Assembly (NCBI RefSeq): GCF_002899455.1
Contig: NZ_PPFB01000001.1
Coordinates: forward strand, 6,332,501-6,396,500
From: Streptomyces sp. DH-12
GTDB lineage: Bacteria; Actinomycetota; Actinomycetes; Streptomycetales; Streptomycetaceae
DNA: 64,000 nucleotides
Direction of reading: 5' to 3'
Made by a program: the position numbers and the translations under genes. Position 1 is the first letter of the stretch. Every line of letters starts with the position of its first letter. The notes under the pieces were generated by a model, which was not told where the DNA came from, searched no databases, and worked only from the letters and a program-made list of their open reading frames with translations. Positions 54,635 to 63,277 of this stretch are shown in pieces.

Positions 54635-55804
54635 ATGTCCAAGACGGCGTACGTCCGCACCAAACCGCACCTCAACATCGGCACGATGGGCCATGTCGAC
54701 CACGGCAAGACCACCCTGACCGCCGCCATCACCAAGGTCCTCGCCGAGCGCGGCTCCGCCGGCTTCGTGCCGTTCGACCGCATCGACCGGGCCCCGGAGG
54801 AGGCCGCCCGCGGCATCACCATCAACATCGCGCACGTCGAGTACGAGACCGACACCCGCCACTACGCGCACGTCGACATGCCCGGCCACGCCGACTACGT
54901 GAAGAACATGGTCACCGGCGCCGCCCAGCTCGACGGGGCGATCCTCGTCGTCTCCGCACTGGACGGGATCATGCCGCAGACCGCCGAACACGTCCTGCTC
55001 GCGCGGCAGGTGGGCGTCGACCACATCGTCGTCGCGCTCAACAAGGCCGACGCGGGCGACGAGGAGCTGACCGACCTGGTGGAGCTGGAGGTCCGCGAGC
55101 TGCTCTCCGCGCACGGCTACGGCGGCGACACGGCGCCCGTCGTCCGGGTCTCCGGGCTCAAGGCGCTCGAGGGCGACCCGCGCTGGACCGCGTCCGTCGA
55201 GGCGCTGCTGGACGCGGTCGACACCTATGTGCCCGTGCCCGAGCGCTATCTGGACGCGCCGTTCCTGCTGCCGGTGGAGAACGTGCTCACCATCACCGGC
55301 CGGGGCACCGTCGTCACCGGCGCGGTGGAGCGCGGCACCGTCCGGGTCGGCGACCGGGTGCAGGTGCTCGGGGCGGACACCGAGACCGTGGTGACCGGCC
55401 TGGAGACCTTCGGCAAGCCGATGGAGGAGGCGCAGGCCGGGGACAACGTGGCGCTGCTGCTGCGCGGGGTGCCGCGCGACGCGGTGCGGCGCGGGCACGT
55501 GGTGGCCGCGCCGGGCAGCGTGACGCCCAGCCGGCGGTTCACGGCGCGGCTGTACGTGCTGTCCGCCCGCGAGGGCGGCCGGACGACACCGCTGTCGACC
55601 GGGTACCGGCCGCAGTTCTACATCCGCACCGCGGACGTCGTCGGGAACGTCGACCTCGGCGAGGCGGCGGTGGCGCGGCCCGGGGACACGGTGACCGTCA
55701 CCGTGGAGCTGGGGCGCGACGTGCCGCTGGAGCCGGGTCTCGGCTTCGCCGTCCGCGAGGGCGGGCGCACGGTCGGCGCCGGGACGGTGACGGAGGTCGC
55801 GTGA
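54635..55804 (+). CDS. tuf3: elongation factor Tu-3 (variant EF-Tu)
   Basis: 389 residues. All GTPase motifs present: G1 GHVDHGKT (19-26), G2 RGITIN, G3 DMPGH and G4 NKAD. Domains 2 and 3 are complete (GAVERGTVRVGDRVQVLG, YRPQFYIRTADVVGNVDL). It differs from canonical EF-Tu at many surface positions, e.g. DMPGHADY for DCPGHADY and NKADAGD for NKCDMVD. Identifiable as the third, divergent EF-Tu of Streptomyces, known to be induced under starvation. Monocistronic with a strong terminator. Confidence 0.93.
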   Translation: MSKTAYVRTKPHLNIGTMGHVDHGKTTLTAAITKVLAERGSAGFVPFDRIDRAPEEAARGITINIAHVEYETDTRHYAHVDMPGHADYVKNMVTGAAQLDGAILVVSALDGIMPQTAEHVLLARQVGVDHIVVALNKADAGDEELTDLVELEVRELLSAHGYGGDTAPVVRVSGLKALEGDPRWTASVEALLDAVDTYVPVPERYLDAPFLLPVENVLTITGRGTVVTGAVERGTVRVGDRVQVLGADTETVVTGLETFGKPMEEAQAGDNVALLLRGVPRDAVRRGHVVAAPGSVTPSRRFTARLYVLSAREGGRTTPLSTGYRPQFYIRTADVVGNVDLGEAAVARPGDTVTVTVELGRDVPLEPGLGFAVREGGRTVGAGTVTEVA

Positions 55805-55825
55805 GCCTCTGACGGGCATGTGCCC

Positions 55826-55862
55826 GGCTGCCCGCCCCCCTGTGACCGGGGGGCGGGCAGCC
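55826..55862. terminator. terminator between tuf3 and the next gene
   Basis: Perfect 15-bp inverted repeat ggctgcccgcccccc / ggggggcgggcagcc with a seven-base loop, 20 bp after the tuf3 stop. Confidence 0.8.
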
Positions 55863-55891
55863 GTGTGCGGGGGCGGCGGCACAATGGGACG

Positions 55892-56737
55892 GTGAGCGAG
55901 CCCCTCCCCGTGTCCCGCGCCGTCGACCACGGCACCGCCAAGCTGATGCCCGACGTCGACCGGGAACGGGCCTGGCTGCTGACCGTCGACGGCGCGCCCC
56001 AGTCCTACGTCGACCTGGACGAGCCGACCCACCTGGAGTTCGAGTACGCCCGGCGGCTCGGGCACGTCCTCGACGTGGCCGGCGAACCCGGCGCGCCCCT
56101 GGACGCCGTGCACCTCGGCGGCGGCGCGATGACCCTGCCCCGCTACCTCGCCGCCACCCGGCCCGGCTCCCGCCAGCACGTCGTCGAGGCCGACGGGGCG
56201 CTGGCCGGCCTGGTCGCCGAACACCTGCCGCTCCCGCCCGGCGCCGGCGTCACCGTGCACACCGCGGACGCCCGCGCCTGGCTGGAGGCGGCCCCCGACG
56301 GCAGCGCGGACGTCCTGGTCGCCGACGTCTTCGGCGGTTCCCAGGTACCCGCGCACCTCACCACCGTCGGCTACGCCGACGAGGTCGCCCGGGTACTGCG
56401 GCCCGGCGGGATCTATCTCGCCAACCTCGCGGACGCGGCCCCGTTCGCCTTCCTGCGCTCACAACTGGCGACGGTGGCGACGCGGTTCGCGGAGCCGGCG
56501 CTGATCGCCGAACCGGCGGTTCTGCGGGGACGGCGGTTCGGGAACGTGGTGCTTGCGGCGTCCGACCGCGTGTTGGACATCCCGGCTCTGTCGCGGGCGA
56601 CTGCGGCGGATCCCTTTCCGGCGCGGGTCGAACACGGGCCGTCCCTGCGTGACTTCGTGGGCGACGCCCACCCGGTCCACGACGGAACGGCGGTCCCGTC
56701 CCCGCTGCCGCCTTCAGGGGCGTTCGCGATCGGTTGA
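55892..56737 (+). CDS. spermidine-synthase-like protein (class I methyltransferase fold)
   Basis: 281 residues. SAM/decarboxy-SAM-type Rossmann features: AVHLGGGAMTLPRYLAATRPG (motif I), VVEADGALAGLVAEHLPL, ADARAWLEAAPDGSADVLVADVFGGSQVP. Fused-free member of the spermidine-synthase family; lacks some substrate-binding residues of true SpeE, so it may methylate or aminopropylate another compound. GTG 55892 follows a GGGACG site. No polyamine gene neighbours. Confidence 0.82.
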   Translation: MSEPLPVSRAVDHGTAKLMPDVDRERAWLLTVDGAPQSYVDLDEPTHLEFEYARRLGHVLDVAGEPGAPLDAVHLGGGAMTLPRYLAATRPGSRQHVVEADGALAGLVAEHLPLPPGAGVTVHTADARAWLEAAPDGSADVLVADVFGGSQVPAHLTTVGYADEVARVLRPGGIYLANLADAAPFAFLRSQLATVATRFAEPALIAEPAVLRGRRFGNVVLAASDRVLDIPALSRATAADPFPARVEHGPSLRDFVGDAHPVHDGTAVPSPLPPSGAFAIG

Positions 56738-57088
56738 GGGGCGGGAGCGGCGGAGCGGGGGCGCTCGCGCAGTTACCCGTACCCCTCGGGGGGCGACGGT
56801 GGCCGGCCGGCTGCGGCGCCGTCGGGGTTGTCCGCGCACTTTCCGCGCCTCTGAGAGGCTGCGTACGCGCAGGCTCCCGCGGCTCTGGGAGGGGGCGCGT
56901 CGTAGGGGCGTGCGCGCCGATCGCCGCCCATCGGAGGGCGGCGGTGGTTCCGCACCTTCGGGGGCGTGGGGAACTGCGTGATCAGCCCTCACCGGGCCGT
57001 GGCCGGCCGGCGAGCGTGGGCGCCGCGGCGGGCTGGCTGTGTGGGCGGCGGTGGTTCCGCACCTTCAGGGGCGCGGGGAACTGCGCGA
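56738..57088. other. intergenic region with Streptomyces repeat elements
   Basis: 351 bp rich in copies of the common Streptomyces intergenic repeat (core gcgcggggaactgcgcg); see the repeat entry. No gene-like frame supported. The 3' end of the MFS gene runs into the last copy. Confidence 0.7.
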
Positions 57089-57120
57089 TCAGTCGCCACC
57101 GGGCCGCAGCCGGCCGGCGG
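56766..57120. repeat. cluster of three Streptomyces intergenic repeat copies
   Basis: Copies B (core 57067-57087) and A (core 56960-56980) are direct repeats of about 75 bp that share ggttccgcacctt and the gggaactgcg core, spaced 107 bp apart. A third, inverted and diverged copy has core 56766-56786. The repeat occurs widely in Streptomyces genomes. Copy B provides the C-terminal codons and stop of the MFS gene (57089). Confidence 0.75.
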
Positions 57121-58399
57121 CAGTACCGGCCCCGTCCTGCTCTCGGGCGGCGCCCTGCAAGGCGCCCGTGACCTGCTTGGTGCGGCGGCGGAGGTTCCGG
57201 ACGTCCGGGACCGTGAGGACCGCTGCCGTGACCACCACGACCAGGGCGGCGCAGCCCCAGAGGGCCTCCGGGCGGCCGAACGCCGACTCCGCCGGGCCCG
57301 CGAGGGCCATCGCCGCCGGGACCAGCGCGACCGAGCCGAACCAGTCGTAGGCGCACACCCGGGACAGCTTCTCCTCGGGTATCTCCTGGTGCAGCGCGGT
57401 CATCCAGGAGACGCCGAACACCTCCACGGACAGCCCGGTCAGGAACATCACCGCGCACAGCACCGCCACCGGGACGGGCACGGCGAGCGCGGCGGACGGC
57501 AGCGCCAGCGGGAACACGCACAGGGTGCCCACCAGCAGCAGACGGCGCGGCTGCCAGCGGGTCATCAGCAGCGCGCCCGCCACCGTGCCGCCGCCGAAGA
57601 ACGCCAGCGCGACACCCCACGGCGCGGCCCCGCCCAGGTGGTCGCGGGCGACGAGCGGACCGTAGACCGCGTCAGCCGCGCCGACGACCGCGTTGGCGAG
57701 GGAGAACTGCACGACGATGCCCCACAGCCACGGCCGGCCGGTGAACTCCCGCCAGCCGTCCCGCAGGTCGGCGAGCATCCCGCCGCCCGGCTCGCGCGGC
57801 GGGACGTGCCGCACGTCGAGGAACGCCCGCAGCACCGCCGCGACCGCGAAGGCCGCCGCGTCCACCGCCAGCACCCAGCCCGGCCCGATCGCGGCCACCA
57901 TCGCCCCGCCGAGCGCGGCGCCGCCCAGGGTCGCCCCGTGCATCGCCATCCGGAACACCGCGAACGCGCGGCCCGCCTGCTCGCCGTCGACGGAGGAGAG
58001 CAGCATGCCCTCGGCGGCCGGGTTGAAGAACGCCTGCCCGGTGCCGCCGAGCGCGCTGAGCAGCATCATCTGCCACAACCGCGCCTCACCCGCGAGGACC
58101 AGCGCGGCGAACGCGGCTTGCGAGACGCAGTTCAGGACGTTGGCCGCGACCATCACCCGGTGTCGCGGCAGCCGGTCCGCGACGGCCCCGCCGATCAGCA
58201 GGAACAGCACGAGCGGCAGGGTGCGGGCGGCGGCCACCAGACCCACGTCCCCGCCGTCGCCGCCCGCGCCCAGCACGGCGAACGCGGCGGCGATCAGCGC
58301 GCCGTGGCTGCCCAGGTTGGTCACCACGGCGGAGGCGGTCAGCAGCGTGTAGTTGCGGCCGGCCCAGGCGGGGCGGCGTCGGTCGGCGGTGGTCGGCAC
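57089..58399 (-). CDS. MFS transporter
   Basis: 436 residues, about twelve membrane helices. MFS A-motif VADRLPRHRVMV at about residues 74-85 and the drug-resistance-type features of MFS_3 proteins (WFGSVALVPAAMALAGP). Probable exporter. Its last codons (GRLRPGGD) and stop fall inside an intergenic-repeat copy, so the C-terminus may have been reshaped by the repeat. GTG 58399 is chosen; GTG 58456 is an alternative. Confidence 0.85.
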   Translation of the reverse strand: MPTTADRRRPAWAGRNYTLLTASAVVTNLGSHGALIAAAFAVLGAGGDGGDVGLVAAARTLPLVLFLLIGGAVADRLPRHRVMVAANVLNCVSQAAFAALVLAGEARLWQMMLLSALGGTGQAFFNPAAEGMLLSSVDGEQAGRAFAVFRMAMHGATLGGAALGGAMVAAIGPGWVLAVDAAAFAVAAVLRAFLDVRHVPPREPGGGMLADLRDGWREFTGRPWLWGIVVQFSLANAVVGAADAVYGPLVARDHLGGAAPWGVALAFFGGGTVAGALLMTRWQPRRLLLVGTLCVFPLALPSAALAVPVPVAVLCAVMFLTGLSVEVFGVSWMTALHQEIPEEKLSRVCAYDWFGSVALVPAAMALAGPAESAFGRPEALWGCAALVVVVTAAVLTVPDVRNLRRRTKQVTGALQGAAREQDGAGTAAGRLRPGGD

Positions 58400-58472
58400 C
58401 CGGTGACTATCGCCGGGAGGGGGCCGACTTGCCAAGTGAGTTCCGGGCCCGTTCACGGGCGGGCCCGGACCG

Positions 58473-59486
58473 TCACGGCTCCTCCGGCGCTTCCTCGGTC
58501 AGACGGACCGTGCTGAGGATCTTCTGGACGGTCGCCTCGGGGATCTCGTCCTTCACGCCCGCCGCGCCGTACAGGTTCCAGGTGACGAAGTCGCCCGCGC
58601 CGTTCTTGAACGCGAACGTGATCGCCTTGCCCTCGCTGTCGCACTTGCCCTTCTGCGGAGTGCCCTCCGAGTGCGCCGTGATCACGTGCCCGGTGATCCC
58701 GGACTTCGTCGTGTAGGGCTTCGGCTCGTCCTGCTTCACGCTCTTCTTGTCGGGCTGTGTGTACCCGCCGAAGATCCACCACGGCACGCGGGTCTCGGCC
58801 GCCTCCTCGGTGTTCCTGGCGCCGTTCTCACCGCGGGTGCCGGCGGTGGCCAGCGCGGTGTCCTCCGTGCGGCCGTCCCTGTTCTCGTCGGCGGTGCACC
58901 ACTTGGACTTCAGGTAGGCGGGGGCGGTGACGGTGGTGCGGCCCATCTCACCGTCCTCCTCCTCCCACTCGAAGCCGACGGAGGTGTCCGGCGTCTCGAT
59001 CTCCCAGTCGGCCGGGACGTCGAACTTGGTGCCGAAGCGGGTGTTGACGACGACCTGCCATCCGGGAATGGTCGCCTTCTCCTCCTCACCGCCGCGCGGG
59101 TTGTTCTCCGAGGGGGAGGGGGTCGGCTGGGCGGAGGCGTCCTCGGACGCGGTCGCGCTCGGCCTGGCGCTCTTCCCGCCGTCGGCCTCGTCGCCCTTGT
59201 CGCCGCCGAGCACCAGGAAGCCCGTCACGCCCGCGGCCACGACCACGGCCGTCGCCGCGATGATCGCCACCAGCTTGGTGCGGTTGTTCCCGCCACCGCC
59301 GCCGTCCCCCGGCTGCGGCATGCCCACCGTGGACGGCTCGCCCCACTGCGGCTGCTGCTGGTACGGGTTCGGCTGCTGGTAGCCGGGCTGCTGGTACGGA
59401 TTCGGCTGCGGGTACCCCGGCTGCTGGTACGGATTGTTCGACTGCGGGTTCTGCTCGCCCCCGGGCGGCTGCTGTCCTGGCCACAT
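58473..59486 (-). CDS. membrane protein with N-terminal QQPGYQPNP repeats
   Basis: 337 residues. N-terminal 50 residues are Pro/Gln/Tyr-rich with repeats of PNPYQQPGY. A single membrane helix lies at about 71-95 (LVAIIAATAVVVAAGVTGFLVLG), then an acidic/Ser linker, then a folded extracytoplasmic domain (about 140-337) starting IPGWQVVVNTRFGTKFDVPADWE and ending ILSTVRL. The N-terminal repeat style matches actinobacterial membrane-anchored proteins, including kinase-associated ones. The folded domain has relatives in Streptomyces but I cannot name its function. Confidence 0.75.
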   Translation of the reverse strand: MWPGQQPPGGEQNPQSNNPYQQPGYPQPNPYQQPGYQQPNPYQQQPQWGEPSTVGMPQPGDGGGGGNNRTKLVAIIAATAVVVAAGVTGFLVLGGDKGDEADGGKSARPSATASEDASAQPTPSPSENNPRGGEEEKATIPGWQVVVNTRFGTKFDVPADWEIETPDTSVGFEWEEEDGEMGRTTVTAPAYLKSKWCTADENRDGRTEDTALATAGTRGENGARNTEEAAETRVPWWIFGGYTQPDKKSVKQDEPKPYTTKSGITGHVITAHSEGTPQKGKCDSEGKAITFAFKNGAGDFVTWNLYGAAGVKDEIPEATVQKILSTVRLTEEAPEEP

Positions 59487-59637
59487 GGGCAGCCACCCTA
59501 GCCGCGCCCCGACACGATTCGGTCACTGCCCTTTGACGGGGACGTAGCAATCGCGGGGCGCGCCCGGAGGAGGGAACGGGGCCCACCGGTCCCACGGGCG
59601 GACCGGTGGACCCCGCACACGGCGCGGGCGGCCGCCC

Positions 59638-60102
59638 TCACACAGCCGCACCGGCGCCGTACGGGCCGAACAGGTCGAGCAGCCGGACCCGGGCGGAGTG
59701 CAGCCGGTGGGCCACCACCTCGCCCACCCAGCGGGTGACCTCCCGGCCCAGCTCCGGGTCCTCCGCGCACAGGGCGAGGACGGACGCGGCGTCGAACTCG
59801 TACGCCCGCACCGGGGTGGCCGCCTCGGCGCCCAGGTGCCAGACGTGCGGGGTGAACAGCCACGACCAGCCGACCAGTTCGTTGTGCCCGAGGCGTCCGA
59901 TCAGGGCGGCCCGGCGGCCCGGCACGCGCATGTCCAGCTCCACGGTGCCGGTCCGGATCACCCAGAACCGGTCCGCCCGGGCGCCCTCCTCGAACAGCCG
60001 GGTCCCTTGCGGGAAGGACACCTCGCGCGCGGTGGCCATGAGCCGTGCCCGGTGCTCGGCGGGCAGGGCACGCGGCAGGCTGGGGGACGGGGGAGCGAAC
60101 AC
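59638..60102 (-). CDS. stand-alone cyclic-nucleotide-binding (CNMP/Crp-like) domain protein
   Basis: 154 residues. CNMP domain at about residues 20-110: ATAREVSFPQGTRLFEEGARADRFWVIRTGTVELDM, then LGHNELVGWSWLFTPHVW. No HTH follows; after the helix EDPELGREVTRWVGEVV the protein ends. So it is a Crp-like sensor without DNA-binding domain. GTG 60102 has GGGAGGC upstream. A perfect 14-bp palindrome, gggccgaccggccc, lies at 60177-60190. Confidence 0.85.
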   Translation of the reverse strand: MFAPPSPSLPRALPAEHRARLMATAREVSFPQGTRLFEEGARADRFWVIRTGTVELDMRVPGRRAALIGRLGHNELVGWSWLFTPHVWHLGAEAATPVRAYEFDAASVLALCAEDPELGREVTRWVGEVVAHRLHSARVRLLDLFGPYGAGAAV

Positions 60103-60413
60103 GGCGGGCCTCCCGGACGTGACGTGTGGGCCACTGGCTGCCTCCAGAGTCGCTCCGGTCCGTGCGCCGCTCCCATGGGCCGACCGGCCCCAGCGGCACG
60201 GCATACGGCCCTGGACGGACGGCCTCCCCTCACCCGGCGGGCTTCCCGACCGTGCCCGGCGCCCGCTACGCGCCCTCATGAGGACCAGGCGGACCGGACG
60301 AGCCAGGCGCCCCGGGCGGGTGACACGGCCCCGGTGAGGGCGACGCGGGCCGGGACCAGGAGGGATGCCGCCCGGACCGGGGGCGTGCGGCCCGGAAGGG
60401 GGGGCGGGCCGCG
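60103..60413. other. gap with a palindrome
   Basis: 311 bp between two minus-strand genes. Apart from the palindrome gggccg-ac-cggccc at 60177-60190 I see nothing well supported. Confidence 0.5.
60177..60190. promoter_or_regulatory. palindrome upstream of CNMP gene
   Basis: Perfect inverted repeat GGGCCG-AC-CGGCCC, 75 bp before the CNMP gene start (minus strand). Resembles response-regulator sites of the DevR/OsdR type, but the protein that binds is unproven. Confidence 0.4.
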
Positions 60414-60944
60414 TCAGCCCCCGTGCCGGTCCCGGTGGGCCTTCGCCAACTCCGCGTACATCGTGCCGTTGAGCGTCAGTCCCTCGCGCTCCTCCGGCGT
60501 CAGCTCCCGCCGTACCTTCGCCGGGACTCCCGCGACCAGGGAGCCCGGCGGCACCCGCATGCCCTGCGGCACCAGCGCCTGCGCGGCGACCAGGGAGCCG
60601 GCGCCGATCACCGCGCCGTTCAGCACGGTCGCGCCCATGCCGATCAGGCAGTCGTCCCCGACGGTCGCCCCGTGCACCACCGCGTTGTGCCCGATGGAGA
60701 CCCGCTCGCCCACGGTGACCGGGAAGCCGGGGTCGGCGTGCAGGGTGCAGTTGTCCTGGACGTTGCTGTCGGCGCCCACCGCGATCGACTCCACGTCGCC
60801 GCGCAGCACCGCCCCGTACCAGACGCTCGCCCCGGCGCGCAGCGTCACGTCCCCGATCACGCTCGCCGTGGGCGCCACGAACACCCCCTCGTCGATCCGC
60901 GGCTCCCTGCCGCCGATGCCCGTGATCAAGGCCTGGTGCGTCAT
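60414..60944 (-). CDS. gamma carbonic anhydrase family protein
   Basis: 176 residues. Left-handed beta-helix of hexapeptide repeats with the gamma-class residues: RGDVESIAVGADSNVQDNCTLHAD (first metal-type His) and SIGHNAVVHGATVGDDCLIGMGA (the two other His). Similar to CamH/YrdA proteins, some of which are not active carbonic anhydrases. ATG 60944 follows GAGGAGG; the frame extends 29 codons upstream without a ribosome site. Confidence 0.9.
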   Translation of the reverse strand: MTHQALITGIGGREPRIDEGVFVAPTASVIGDVTLRAGASVWYGAVLRGDVESIAVGADSNVQDNCTLHADPGFPVTVGERVSIGHNAVVHGATVGDDCLIGMGATVLNGAVIGAGSLVAAQALVPQGMRVPPGSLVAGVPAKVRRELTPEEREGLTLNGTMYAELAKAHRDRHGG

Positions 60945-61051
60945 CGTCGCCTCCTCGTCGGATGTCGGGGGAACCGTACGCCACACCGGTGGGGTGAAGA
61001 TCACAGGGGCGTCGGGCCGTGCCCGTCGCACCCGCGGACTACGGTGAGCGG

Positions 61052-61882
61052 GTGCCGAAGCGCAAGAACACGTTCTCGTCCTGGCCGCGTCGCCTCGCCC
61101 AGCGCGCGGTCCACGCGGGCTGGGCCTGGGTGCAGCGCACGGGCTCGGTGACCGCGGAACACCCCGGCCGCTTCCGGTTCGGCGCGATGGGAACAGGTAC
61201 CAGACTCGCCTTCCCGCTCGGCACCGTCTTCGGCGAGCCGTGGATCCGGATCGGCGCGCACTGCATCGTCGGGGAGCAGGTCACCCTCACCGCGGGCCTG
61301 ATGCCCGGCCTCGACCTCGGCCCCGACCCGATCCTGCGCATCGGCGACGGCGTCGTCCTCGGCCGCGGCAGCCATGTCATCGCCGACACCACGGTGACCA
61401 TCGGCAGCGACTGCTACTTCGGCCCGTACGTCTACGTCACCTCCACCAACCACTCCTACGACGACCCGGACGAGCCCATCGGCAAGCAGTGGCCGCGGAT
61501 GGAGCCGGTGGAGATCGGCCCCGGCTGCTGGATCGGCACCGGCGCGGTGATCCTGCCGGGCGCCCGCATCGGGCGGAACGTGGTGGTGGCCGCGGGCGCG
61601 GTCGTCCGCGGCGAGGTGCCGGACCACTGCGTGGTCGCGGGCGCCCCCGCCCGGGTCGTCCGCCGCTGGACGCCCGACGAGGGCTGGCAGCCGCCGCTGC
61701 GCACCCCGCCGCCCGTGCCGATCCCCGATGACATCACGCCCGGTCAGTTGCGGGCGCTGTCGGAGCTCGACGAGGAGAGCGCGGCCCGCCTCGCCGGGCT
61801 GGACGAGGAGAGCGCCGCCCGCCTCGCCCGGCACGCGGCGAACGGCGCCGCGCGGCTGGCCGAGGTGGAACCGGGCGCCTGA
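61052..61882 (+). CDS. hexapeptide-repeat acetyltransferase
   Basis: 276 residues. Hexapeptide repeats over about residues 60-200 (IGAHCIVGEQVTLTAGLMPGLDLGPDP to VVAAGAVVRGEVPDHCVVAGAPARVV), including the catalytic-type His in STNHSYDDPDEPIGKQWP. Ends in a tandem 11-residue repeat LDEESAARLAG / LDEESAARLAR. GTG 61052 is chosen; GTG 61019 is possible. Substrate unknown; similar proteins acetylate sugars. Confidence 0.82.
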   Translation: MPKRKNTFSSWPRRLAQRAVHAGWAWVQRTGSVTAEHPGRFRFGAMGTGTRLAFPLGTVFGEPWIRIGAHCIVGEQVTLTAGLMPGLDLGPDPILRIGDGVVLGRGSHVIADTTVTIGSDCYFGPYVYVTSTNHSYDDPDEPIGKQWPRMEPVEIGPGCWIGTGAVILPGARIGRNVVVAAGAVVRGEVPDHCVVAGAPARVVRRWTPDEGWQPPLRTPPPVPIPDDITPGQLRALSELDEESAARLAGLDEESAARLARHAANGAARLAEVEPGA

Positions 61883-61996
61883 GGCCCGCGCCTTCCCGGC
61901 CGCGACCTCGCAGTACAGTGCGGTGAACGACCGGGTACACCGCACCGCAGTCGCACGGGCCGGCCCCGGTCATCCGGATTGTCGAACGGACGGAAT

Positions 61997-62569
61997 GTGG
62001 CGGACCTCGACCTGCTGACCCGGTCCCTGGCGCGCAACGTCAAGCGCTGGCGCACCGAGCGCGGCTTCACCCTGGACATGCTCGCGGCCCGGGCGGGCGT
62101 CAGCCGCGGCATGCTCATCCAGATCGAGCAGGCGCGCACCAACCCGAGCATCGGCACGATCGTCAAGATCGGCGACGCGCTCGGCGTCAGCGTGCCCACC
62201 CTGCTCGACTACGAGCGCGGTCCGAACGTCCGGATCGTCCCCGCCGACCGGACGGTCCGCCTGTGGTCCACCGAGCGCGGCAGTTACAGCCGGCTGCTGA
62301 CCGGCACCGAGGCCCTCGGCCCGCTGGAGATGTGGGAGTGGCGGCTGATGCCGGGGGAGAGCAGCGACTCCGACCCGCATCCCGAGGGCACGGTCGAACT
62401 CATCCACGTCACGGCCGGGGAGCTGACCCTCACCGTCGACGGGGAGGAGCACCGGGTGCCGGCCGGCGCCAGCGCCTCCTTCGAGGCGAACGCGCCCCAC
62501 GTGTACGGCAACGCGGGCGACGGGCCCGTCGAGATGATCATGACGGTGTCGGTGCCGCCCGTGCAGTGA
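61997..62569 (+). CDS. XRE-family regulator with cupin sensor domain
   Basis: 190 residues. HTH_3 at about residues 6-62 (LARNVKRWRTERGFTLDMLAARAGVSRGMLIQIEQARTNPSIGTIVKI), then a cupin domain at about 95-185 (WEWRLMPGESSDSDPHPEGTVELIHVTAGELTLTVDGE to GASASFEANAPHVYGNAG). Such HTH-cupin proteins sense small acids or metals. GTG 61997 has GGACGG upstream; TTG 61979 is alternative. The following YbaK gene is the likely target. Confidence 0.88.
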   Translation: MADLDLLTRSLARNVKRWRTERGFTLDMLAARAGVSRGMLIQIEQARTNPSIGTIVKIGDALGVSVPTLLDYERGPNVRIVPADRTVRLWSTERGSYSRLLTGTEALGPLEMWEWRLMPGESSDSDPHPEGTVELIHVTAGELTLTVDGEEHRVPAGASASFEANAPHVYGNAGDGPVEMIMTVSVPPVQ

Positions 62570-62612
62570 GACGCGCTCCGACGGCCGCCCCGCCCGCTGT
62601 TACCGTGCCGCC

Positions 62613-63176
62613 ATGCGCGCACCCATCGGAGACTTCGACCACGCCACTCCCGCCCCCGACTGCCTCGACGAGCTGACCGCCCCCGTCGCGGCCGCGGTCC
62701 GCGCCTGGAGCGGGAGCGTCCCCGCCGACCAGATCCTCTACGTCGAGACGGACCCGCAGTGGGCCGACACCGCCGCCTTCGTCGAGCACTACGGCCGTGA
62801 CCTGCTGGAGCGGTCGGCGAACTGCGTAGTGGTGGCGGGCAGGCGCGGCGGCGGGTCCACGCTCGCCGCGTGCGTCGTGCTGTCCACCACCCGCGCCGAC
62901 GTGAACGGGGTGGTGCGCCGTCACCTCGGCGTCCGCAAGGCGTCCTTCGCGCCCATGGACACGGCGACGGGGGAGACCGGCATGGAGTACGGCGGCATCA
63001 CGCCCGTGGGGCTGCCCGAGAGCTGGCCGGTGCTGGTGGACGCGGCCGTCGTGGACCTGCCGTACGTGCTGGTTGGCAGCGGGCGGCGGCGCGGGAAGCT
63101 GCTGGTGCCGGGCAAGGCCTTCGCGGAACTGCCGGGGGCGGTCGTGCTGGAAGGCCTCGGCAGGCCCGCGGCCTGA
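62613..63176 (+). CDS. YbaK/EbsC-family (aminoacyl-tRNA deacylase-type) protein
   Basis: 187 residues. YbaK-domain features: VAGRRGGGSTLAACVVLSTTRADVNGVVRRHLGVRKASFAPMDTAT, with the conserved Lys in VRKASF, and the GITPVGLPESWPVLVDAAVVD core. Family members trans-edit misacylated tRNA. Downstream (43 bp) of the HTH-cupin gene, so likely co-transcribed; the regulator may respond to an amino-acid signal. ATG 62613. Confidence 0.88.
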   Translation: MRAPIGDFDHATPAPDCLDELTAPVAAAVRAWSGSVPADQILYVETDPQWADTAAFVEHYGRDLLERSANCVVVAGRRGGGSTLAACVVLSTTRADVNGVVRRHLGVRKASFAPMDTATGETGMEYGGITPVGLPESWPVLVDAAVVDLPYVLVGSGRRRGKLLVPGKAFAELPGAVVLEGLGRPAA

Positions 63177-63277
63177 GCCGACGGGCCACGGCCGCCCGGG
63201 TGCCAGTGCCGCGCCGCGTGCCCGCGCCGTCGCGGCGTCACCCCGCCCGTGCGGCACCGGCGTGCCCGCTGCCCCTC

